Below are positions 37,701 through 48,900 of a stretch of DNA of 64,000 bases, in pieces. Position numbers and translations under genes: made by a program. The stretch comes from Tubiluchus corallicola (taxonomy: Eukaryota; Priapulida; Priapulimorpha; Priapulimorphida; Tubiluchidae). The stretch covers positions 1 through 64,000 of the forward strand of contig JAQGDQ010000323.1 of NCBI GenBank assembly GCA_030141605.1. The letters run 5' to 3'. Numbering within the stretch: position 1 is the first letter of the stretch; the number at the start of each line of letters is the position of its first letter. The notes below the pieces were generated by a model. The model did no database searches and had not been told where the DNA came from. It saw only the letters and a list, made by a program, of their open reading frames with translations.

Positions 37701-40700
37701 AGCAACAGCACTGCCAAAAGCAAGAGCAGAGATCTTTAAAAGTTTTACGAAATGAGCAACAGAAACGAAAACTCAAGAGAAGAAATCTCTGACAATTTCA
37801 CAAAGCAATAGTATAGTATTTAGAAAGCAAATCTTGAAAATTTCTTCCAAACAAAAAATTATCATGGATTTGGATTACCTTGATCAGTTCCAGTTTCCAG
37901 AATGCTTCCTCCATGTAACACCACCACAAGAAGTGTCGTCTTACAAGAGGGGGTGAATCCGGGAGACGTAAGCACCTCGTCTTCTTTGGGGGCCAGGCAA
38001 GTCTGTGGCGGAAGACTAGCTGACAATGTAACCGGTTCTAAAAAAATGCAAAGGTGCACAGGAATCAAAACCCATATTTTCCTATTCACCGACTGATGTA
38101 TGAATAATAATGTTTGTGTATTTAGCACCTGTTAATTAATACAGGCAACTATTATGTGCACCTGCGCCACGCAGATGAAGGAATTCACGGAGATTAACTA
38201 GCACTAATTTGTCTAATATACTCAGAATTCTAGGGAGCTAAGGCGCATTGCAACATAGCCAGAGCTTTGCTATACGAATAGAAAAGCAAAATCATCATCA
38301 TCAACATCCATCGTTGTCATTGTCATAATCATCACCACCATGATTATCATTGTCATCATCATCAGCATTATTATATTGTTATTTTCTTTGCATTTTTATT
38401 GTTTTTAATAACACAAGAGCGTAACTAGACTGTTTTGCTTCCCTGCCGCTGTTGGCACGGCGACAAACAGAAATTAATAATTTACAGTGACGTTTGTTAT
38501 ACACATTCTTGACTTACCGACACTTGCCAAAACTTAATGATTTATGAAAGCTTAATAAATAATTAAAACTTTTACAATTTTGATGATAACAAAATACACA
38601 AGATGGCATGTAATTATTTCAGAGAACAAGAACTGTACAGTAACGTAATTTGACTACATGAAATAGAGGTTAACACTTTCACACTAACGGGTAGGCCTAC
38701 CTTTTACAACGTTAACCTGCGGAGTCTCTTCTGCATCTGCAGCGATAAGTTCGTTGGAGTTCCATCGTTGAAGCAGATGCTTTGGACTTGGATTGCATTC
38801 TACATCCTCTGTAAGAGCAACGTTAAACGTGTTTTCTGTAATGCAGTAATTTATGTACGGCATTTTTTCGAGAGTTTAAAGGAAGACTTTGCACAATGTG
38901 TGATTTCTGAAATGCAACTTATTAGACAAAACAACATTAATTTCAAAAGATGATGATAAAAAATAATTATCCATTTACTTGTTCTGCACATGTGCACATA
39001 CACAGCAGTTATTCGTATTTATTTTAAAAGATGATGATAAAAAATAATTATTCATCTACTGGTTCTGCACATGTGCACATACACAGCAGTTATTCGTATT
39101 TATTTCAAAAGATGAATAAAATAATTATTCATTTACTGGTTCTGCACATGTGCACATACACAGCAGTTATCCGTATTTATTTCAAAAGATGAATAAAATA
39201 ATTATTCATTTACTGGTTCTGCACATGTGCACATACACAGCAGATATTCGTATTTATTTCAAAAGATGAATAAAATAATTATTCATTTACTGGTTCTGCA
39301 CATGTGCACATACACAGCAGTTATTCGTATTTATTTCAAAAGATGAATAAAATAATTATTCATTTACTGGTTCTGCACATGTGCACATACACAGCAGTTA
39401 TTCGTATTTATTTCAAAAGATGAATAAAATAATATTCATTTACTGGCTCTGCACATGTGCACATACACAGCAGTTATTCGTATTTATTTCAAAAGATGAA
39501 TAAAATAATATTCATTTACTGGCTCTGAACATGTGCACAGTAATTTGTTCGTATTCTTGATAAAAATATTACTTCTCAATGTGGATGTTAATGATGGAGA
39601 TCGATTATCGTATCAATACAAAAAGTTTGTTTTTATCACTATAGTATGGATATTATTCTTGGAATGTCGTTTTAATATTGAATTTTATATCACGACATTG
39701 CATATCGCTCACGTATAAATCATTTCACTTTGCTTTTTCATTCATGCACTGGAATTTATGCAAAAAATTAAAAAAAGAGTTATTTATAAGGTTGTATGAA
39801 TAATCTTCTTGTACTTTCGACTTTCCTCCTGCAATAGTGGGTGTCTTCAATCGGTTTAGTGATGCACTGATGCCAAGGGAGGAAATCTTAGAAGCATTAT
39901 TCTAGTTATATACAACTAGTGCAGTTCACAAATAAATGTATTATTTAGTAACAGATCTATACGTAACATATCTATTTGTTGCCGCTCACATATTGATATC
40001 ATTTCATGATTAAACAAAGAGAATTTTATCATGTTATACATATGTGCACATTAGCCTACATACATAGTACTGCAATACACTAGAACCCCGTGACCAAAAG
40101 CTAACCACACATCCAGTATCGTTTTCATTGTTCAAAGTAATTTATTGCAACACATTGTATCGTCTGAAAAACAGACTATTGTTATCGTATCGCCAAATTT
40201 GTATCGTTTTTAACATCCCTACTTCTGATTTTTGCAAGAATACAAGTGTAATAATGAACAGAAACCAACACAGAAACCTGCTGCTGAATCTAAAAAACTT
40301 GACTTCTTAAGAAAATGTCGTTATTACAACACGAAAATTAGTTCTAGAATTTGGAAACTGATTATATCAAAAAAAAAATAACAGCAATAACATTTTCTGC
40401 CCAAACTTTAAGTAGATTCTATCCACACACCTTGCGCATCGTAAAATTCCTCATCTGAACTGGAATCATCTGAATCCCGCTCGATCGCTTCCATGCGGTA
40501 TTCCGGAAAACTCTTCGTAGACCCCGGAGTTGCGCCGGTTCCGTCAGCGCTGCTAAACCGCCCGCCCGCGCCCCATCCTTTCCGTCGGCTAGAACCATCG
40601 GAATGATTATCCAGCATTAGATCAGGCGGCTTATGTTGCGGCTTTGACACCGTTACTTCGGGCAGCGCATTGTCATTGCGTTTCATATTGTCCGCATCAT

Positions 40701-42882
40701 CTATTGCACTGTTATAGTCATCAGCACCGGCGTATTTCATTTTTTCTGCAAGGGCCAGCTGTGTCTGTCGTTCCAGTTCACGGATGTGATCTAGCGTGAG
40801 ACCTTGGTACTCGTCCTGCCAACACCAAGCCTGCCTGTGTGCTCGTAGCATTGTCTTTCGCAATGCTGAAACAATCCAAATAAATAATTCAACACATTTG
40901 CATGTCTTTGATAGTTAGAAAAAAAGTTAGAATGAAAGCAGTTTTTCAACAGTTTAGCCTGAGTAACAGAATTTTCTATATTTGCAGACGGTTACGCTTA
41001 GCTTGACCTTGATGCGGTTAAATCAGGATCCGGTACTTACTGACACATCATTGTAGACCAAAACCTAACCAAATTCCAAGAATAGTCGCTGAATTTGACA
41101 CACTGAACCAATAGTGGTGTCTCAGTAATGAGATAAACGCTCAGGGGCAACACGACTGGCAAAAGTGCCGACAAGTTGTGTTATCGATGGTAAACATTTA
41201 TTTACTGGTTACGTCCAGTATTGCTTAACTTTAGTGCTAAACGTACAGTTATTTAAATGCTGCTATCCATCGGCAGCAGCTACTGAAAATTTTGACTAAA
41301 CCAAAAGTGAATAGAAGTGTAATTAATGGCAAACCGAATTTTCGTTTTGGTAACAACTCTAGTTAAGGGAGAGGCCAAGCCTTCTGAGAGGTCAGGCTTA
41401 TTTCAATGTTCGTGGAAAATGTTAAAAGGATTTAGTATAACACTGTAATAAGCGCCTGGAGTAACTAGTAAAATCGCTTTAAAGTCATGATCACTTCACG
41501 CTTGGGCTTCTCCCATTTTCAATGCCCATTCTTCTTGCAATGATGTAATTTGTCTTGACGAAAAGTGGCGCACTGTCAGTCTTCACCAAAAATATAATAA
41601 GTTTTTCGGAAAAACCAGCTAATCTCGTAATATTTTTGCAAGGACACTAAGTAAACTACAGATATTTGAATCAGTTTAAGCAGCGCTTATGGAAAGCCAC
41701 GATGTTCTTATGAAAAGTCACAAATTTTCCGATTTACGTCACAGTTTTTAAACGAATGGGAGCAAGCACCGTCCATGCCTGAGAATTTCTATTTAGAGGT
41801 ATTACGTTTTAAATTTATGCTTTATAGACAGTTTTTTTGCAAATTACTTTGTTATATTTTTCTGAGTTACAAGTGATAACAGTAAAATCAACCCAACATA
41901 CTGAGTGACTTGCTCATTCTTTTAAAACGCACCTATATCATGTATAAATCTCTCGATTTTCGTCTGCATTCCCCAGTACCGGAATTCTACTCTGCATAGT
42001 TTGTAAGCACACATAATCTTCTTCATCGGATCGGTAGACGCAACGTGCTCGTCCCTCCACGAATCATCGAGTGGACCACGCCCGGTGGCTTGACTGATGA
42101 ATAATGTGGGGTCTTCTTCGGTCTTGTATTCGCTGGTAGAAACCGAGTCCTTGACGATGTCTATGAAATCTACGTTTAAAATAAAACGCAGAAGCGTGAA
42201 TGTCACACCAAAGTGACAAATCAAAGCACACAACAGAAGATTAAGATTGCAGTCTTCTTAAGGTTGTAATGATTTAACAACAAAATTCATCACTTATGGC
42301 ACATTCACACTAGCAAGTTTTCTCAGTAAGTAACTCGCAAGCGTGTTCAGACTAGAACGCTAAACTTGCTGTGAGTTACTGCCCAACAGTAAACACGAGC
42401 TGGTGCTCACTTCTCTATTCACTGCAAGAAGTGGTAAGAGTAACTCGCCAAGGCGTTCACACTAGGCAGTAAATCAACTCGCAGCAACTGTCAGAGAATT
42501 TGCAATAACTTGCCAACAGTAACTCACAAATCAGTTCACACTTGTGAGTTTGCTGTCAAAGAGAAAACTCATGACAGAAAACTTGCTATTCTGAATGTGC
42601 CATGCCGTTAAGCCATGTTTGATCTACGTACCTGTTTCATTGCTGCTATGAAGAAATCCTCATATCAAATACATCATTAAAACTCCGGATCAAAATTCCC
42701 CTTTCTTCCTCTTTAACGACTTCACACATCATTCAGCAATAAATTATTTATGGGAAAAATCCTTTCAAAATCTGTCTTCTTTTGTTTTTTCTGTACTTAA
42801 AATTACAATGTGCAGCCACACATGGAAAATCAATGCTGAATGTCAATGACTGAGAATAATCTACTATTATATTAATATTCTT

Positions 42883-42924
<42 letters not shown>

Positions 42925-45900
42925 ATTCGAGGCTACAGTCCGGACGAGGGCACCATTTGCGGCGATCTATATATCAAACGAAAGGTCTCGATCTAGTGTC
43001 GTGCCATTGATGGTTTATTTTTCGAATTGGGCCCACCGCGAGGAAGGGGGGGGGGCGAAAAACCTCCAAAAATGGCCATTTTTCGGCCGTTTTTTGCAAA
43101 AGTTATACGGCTGAGATGTAGAGAACGGGAACGGGCCGAGGGGGGTACTGGGTATGGATAGATAACCCGTTCAGCGGTGGGTGTAGTAGGCATATTTAGA
43201 ATTCCCGAGAGGGCCAGGGCGCCCCGCAACGGGCGTTTTCCCGGACCCAACTCGCGATTTTTTCGAAATTTTGACCAAACAGCCTGCGGGAAAAACGTTC
43301 TAGCGGCGCCCGGTGGGACTCTCGGAAGGAGATATATAGCTCTTTACAAAGAGGAAGGACAGGGCTACACGATGATGTGGGTTATATTTTAGGGCAGGTC
43401 CACCGAGAGGAGTATCAACGAGTTAGTTAGGAGTTCTATTTTCGGCAATTTTCACTTAGAAAATTGCTGACGCAAAGGCATTGTTGTGACGTCATCCATT
43501 GTATTCTGTCTATAATCTTATAGCTTTAATTCAGCAAAAAGCTGCTACAGGCAAAGTAAACAAACAGTAGACACGATGTTACGGGCTTTGTGTTATAAAT
43601 GTGGACTAGGTAGGATGTTCGCGTATTATTGATTACACGTGTATTTATACGCAATCTTTTGCGGGGCCTTTGCTATTTATTATATTATAGCACATAGTTT
43701 CAACTTTGTGAAAAATGTTTGGAATGGTTTTGTTGTAATGCTGTGCTGTTGGTGCTTGTGCTATAGGTGTTGTCATCGTTGCCACCATCATCATCATCAT
43801 CATCAACATCATGATCACCACGTGAGGTGGTGGATTTGATGTGGTGTGGTGGTGGTGTGCTTTGTGTGTTGTGCTATGGATGGTGTGGTGGGGTGATAGG
43901 GTGTGTGGGGTGTGGTGTGGGTAGTGTGGTATGGAGTGGGTGGCGTGGTGTGTGGGTGGGTGGGTGTTGTGGTGCGGTGTGGTGTTATGGTGTGGTGCAG
44001 TGCGGTGTGATGTGGTGGAGTATTATGGTGTGGGTGGTGTGGTGTGTGGGTGGTGCGGTGTGGTGTGGTGCAGTGGTATGGTGTGGTGCAGTGTGGTGTG
44101 ATGTGGTGGAGTCGTATGGTGTGGTTGGTGTGGTGTGGTATGTGGGTCGTGCGGTGTGCTGCAGTGGTATGTTGTGGTGCGGTGTGGTGTGATGTGGTGG
44201 AGTGGTATGGTGTGGGTGGTGTGGTGTGTGGGTGGGTGTTGTGGTGCGGTGTGGTGTTATGGTGTGGTGCAGTGCGGTGTGATGTGGTATGGTGTGGTGC
44301 AGTGTGGTGTGATGTGGTGGAGTCGTATGGTGTGGTTGGTGTGGTGTGCCGCAGCAGTATGGTGTGGTGCGGTGTGGTGTGTAGGTGGGTGGGTGGTGTG
44401 GTGCAGTGTGGTGTTATGGTGTGGTGCTGTGCGGTGTGGTGTGTGGGTGGTGCAGTGGTATGGTGTGGTGCAGTGTGGTGTGATGTGGTGGAGTGGTATG
44501 GTGTGGGTGGTGTGGTGTGTAGGTGGTATGGTGTGGTGTGGGTGGTGTGGTGTGTAGGTGGGTGGGTGGTGTGGTGCAGTGTGGTGTTATGGTGTGGTGC
44601 TGTGCGGTGTGATGTGGTGGAGTGGTATGGTGTGGTGCAGTGTGGTGTGATGAGGTGGAGTGGTGTGGTGTGGGTTTTGTGTTGATTTGTGCACAAAATT
44701 CTTTTTGTGGGGTTTGGCTAGTGATTAAATTATTCACGATCATTGGGCAGGGACAAGTCACAACAGTCGCTTCTTACGCAAGAGTTCCCTGGTTCAAATC
44801 CTGGCTCTGTCAAGATTTTCACATGTCCATTCTTCTCAGTAATTGAAAAATTGGAGTTTTATTCCTTCGTATTTTTTAACTTGATTGTTTTTACATTTGA
44901 AGTTTTTGAAAAGTACAAGCTGCTAGAATTGTGGATTTTTCCTAGAATATAGTTAACGAAAACACAATTGAATTAGCAACATTCTTAAGTGAAAAAATCA
45001 ACAAAAAATTATCAAATTTTTGAAATGAAAGTCGATTGTAAAAAAAAAGAGGGTATGAAAAATCCGAAAAAAATCAAACCCGAACCTGGATTTGAACCAA
45101 CAGCTCACGGATAACAGGTTGAAAGTCTTGACTATAGACCTTCACGTTATTACCTATAATTCTTTCCGTAACCTCGGCATTGTTTAAATCAAAGACGTTT
45201 TCTTGATGGCCGCCATCATTGAAATACTTTGTTTCTATCTCCACGGAGAATTTTTCCACAAAAGGGCAGGTGAAGCGCGTCTTTGTGTACGGATAAGCAT
45301 TGAACGCCTCCTCCTCAACCCGGAGGGCCGATTTTGGCAGAATGGCACGAAACCAACCTAAACAAAGACGAGAAGAACAATATTTAGGGATAATATTCAA
45401 AAGCAGCGAAAACAAAAACATATTTGTTAAATTTTACTCGACTTATTCGAGTGATAATATAGATAAAAAAATTTCTACCCTTTTCAGATTTTGAGTTACA
45501 TGTATATAGTTTAAAAATATATGGTTTAAACAATGAAGACTGAACACACATTTTAAACATTTAAGCACATTTAAAGCGAAGCTAACTCCTTTTGGTAGAG
45601 AAAAAATAGTAGTAGATGGCGACACCAGTGCGACGAACAACGTTAATATGGTATACTAAGAAACATCATAACATCATTATGAGACTTTTGCATAAGTAAA
45701 TATAGATATGAACATAGTTATAAAAATACAGAGCTAGTCAAAAGTATGATACCCTTGTATGAAACTACAGTAAAATACCAGGTAAGATTTTAATAAGATT
45801 GAATGGATTCTGATCCGAATCCGTGAGGGTAATGACATGACCTCATTTACATCTGACTACACCTGGACGAGTGTGGTTAACTCAAAACAATATCTCAAAA

Positions 45901-48900
45901 ACCTGATATGCATAGTCTGGGCCGGATGCCTAACGTTTAGTTCTCTCGGGCAGCTTGCAACTAAATACAGCCTGTTGCAGTTCGCACTATCAACTGTAAA
46001 TTTGCAATATTCACTATATCACTGCATATAACTTATTGGCACTTATGTAACAACGTTTTGAATTTATTTGTGATAATTTTCTTGTCTTGCCATACTAAAA
46101 TCCACACAAATTTTAATATATTATATTATAATGACAATGGATTGCTTACTTACTTAAATATTTAAAGAAACAAATTTGAAGTTAACTCATAACCTAGGAG
46201 GAGGCGAATAACAATAAAAAACTGACCAACGTCCGGTGTTCTTGACACTTTGGCCAGATCCCTGCCCCAGATATCTACCTGTAACTTTCCTGACTCTAGC
46301 CCTCTGCCCTTGCGAGTTAACATGAATTTAAAAGTGGATGCCTAAGATAATAAAAAATCAATATTGGGGGCTTCTCTTAGATCGGATATAAAGCTCGTTA
46401 GACATCATTTGATAAGCAGATTCTCTGGTTGCATAACGCTGGCTTTTGTATTTTTATTTTTTATATTTAAGGATGTTAATGTATTTTTCATAGTTGTATC
46501 CCTTCTGTCATGAGTGTCATTTTGTTTACTTGTCTTTCTGAGAAGGGCGTTTGACTCGCTGACCTTTGGTTTTTCGCCAGCCATTATCTGTTGTCTATTT
46601 GTATTTTTGTGTATTTTACTGTTAAATGTAAATTGACGGAGAAAAATAAATTGCTAATCTAATCTAATATAAATCTCTGTGTTTTATTTTAATCAAGCAA
46701 TAGCGTAAAACAAAGAGCTAGATTCCTGTACAACCACAGCCATCTACATTACCTAAGCCCATCCGTTGAGTATTGCATAATGCTGGCACGCAGAATACTG
46801 AATAGTATAAAAAAGGGTTGCCCATTACATCTGCATTGCAAATTTGAGAATCGATTCCTGATGTGGGGGCGAATCAATCGACAAACTGCGAAATGACTGT
46901 AATTTCCCACTGCAAATACGACTGTGATTTTAAACAAACATAACCCAGCAAGTGAGAGAGCTTTTATAAATGCCGGGAAACATGAAATATGACTGGTGTG
47001 CAGCATTTACCAGTCGTAAAAGCCAGCAGAGTCAAACTTACCAAGGTTAAAAGTGTCAACTAGAAAATTACAAAACCACCTACAGCTTAGCAACAGGAGA
47101 AAATGAAAAGAGAATGAGAAAGTAAATCTCTGTAGATTCGGGTTAGTAAAGCTTTGCAGTAAATAAACTCCATTGAGTTAAATTCCTGTGACATTAATAA
47201 TTACCTGCCAGATTGCCCGCTTACCTACCCCCCTGTCTGCCTACCTAACTCTGCTTATGTGCTTAACTACCTACTTATCCGACTGCTTACGTACTTACCT
47301 ACCCCCCTGTCTGCCTACCTAACTCTGCTTATGTGCTTAACTACCTACTTACCCGACTGCTTACGTACTTACCTACCCCCCTGTCTGCCTACCTAACTCT
47401 GCTTATGTGCTTAACTACCTACTTACCTGACTGCTTACGTACTTACCTACACCCCCTGTCTGCCTACCTAACTCTGCTTATGTGCTTAACTACCTACTTA
47501 TCTGACTGCTTACGTACTTACCTACCCCCCCTGTCTGCCTACCTAACTCTGCTTATGTGCTTAACTACCTACTTACCTGACTACTTACGTACTTACCTAT
47601 ATACTTGCCTACCTGCATACCTACCTACTTATCTACATACCTGGCTTACCTACCTACCTGCTTACTTAGCTACCTAGCTACTTACCTAATTGCTTACGTA
47701 CCTATAACTACTTTGTCTACCTACAGATCTACCAATCTACCTGGTTACCTACCTAGTACCGAACTATCTACTCGTTTATCTGTCTACCAACCGACGTACT
47801 TATCCTCGAATCGGCTACCTGTGAGCCTACCAAGTTACGTACTTTTACATATTACCTACTCACCTGTAACGTAATATACACCTGGCTGCACCTCGGTACT
47901 TACCTGACTACCTATAAACTTATATTCATTGTTTTTTCGACCATTTCTTATCTTTTATTCATTCATTCCATCTATCCTTCAGTTATTTTTTCATATAATG
48001 CTGGTCCTTGACTTATACAATAAAAACCAGTAAACGGTTGCTAAATTCAATCAAATTTTACTCGACTAATGCAACGTGAATTTGTGGCTAACTGATTTGT
48101 ACATTAAAGAATTGAATTTAGGTTGATTTTCATAATTGATTACGTCGTTCATAAAACCTCTTTTACCATGCAATAATGCATGTTACCATCCAGTAAAATG
48201 CAATTAAAATATACAATAAGCTATCATAATCATTAATAAAGTTGCAAAACCATGATTAATTAAATTTTGATACCAAACTTGAAAGACAGTAAATATGAAA
48301 AAGTTGATATGCCGTCTGGATTTGAACCAGGGACTTTCTGCTTATAAGACAGTCTCAGGCAGACACCTTAGACCACTTGGCACCAAGTGCATGGTCCCCA
48401 GTTCAAACCCAGCCTGCATCCCAGCGTCAAGATTGGTGCAAAATTTAATTAATTGTGGATTATAACATCATTAATAATATGAGATTATCAAATTAATCAC
48501 AATCATTAGTCAAGTAAAATAAACACTGGCTTCTTTAAGACTTCAATGTTAAACTCGATGCTAAGAAAAGTTAATTATCACAAGACAAAAATTAATGAGG
48601 ATAATTGCTGAGAAAGATTACTCATATTCACTGAGACTGTGTGAACAATTCTCTAAGATGCAGTAGACTCTTCCAGTTTAGTCGTCAAGGTTACGCAGTG
48701 TTTTTCTCAATGTGACTTGTACTGTCCTTGAACAAAACTCGGGCTTCAACAGGTCTGGCTTCTATTATTATTGATTAGTGTGCAAACAGCCATTAAAGGT
48801 CACACTGCACAGAGTTGGGGGAAGCTGCCATACTAATTAAAAGCAGCAGCAGAGGAAGTGACAGACATGTCTCCAAGGCGTGCTGTACCTGTGAAGTTGG

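Noticed and set aside
40100-40230. Complete hAT element
   Set aside because: Only one end-like sequence was seen; partner and duplication absent.
43815-44761. Long ORFs on both strands (up to 293 codons on minus, 213 on plus)
   Set aside because: They are translations of the GGTGT array; His/Thr/Pro or Val/Trp/Cys periodicity and openness in several frames at once are typical of repeats lacking one base.
46210-46322. Minus-strand frame [20 protein letters not shown] and following residues as a gene exon or retroelement piece
   Set aside because: It reads protein-like over about 40 residues, but I could not place it in a family; it fits neither the PITPNM phase nor sequence, and a chance frame cannot be excluded.
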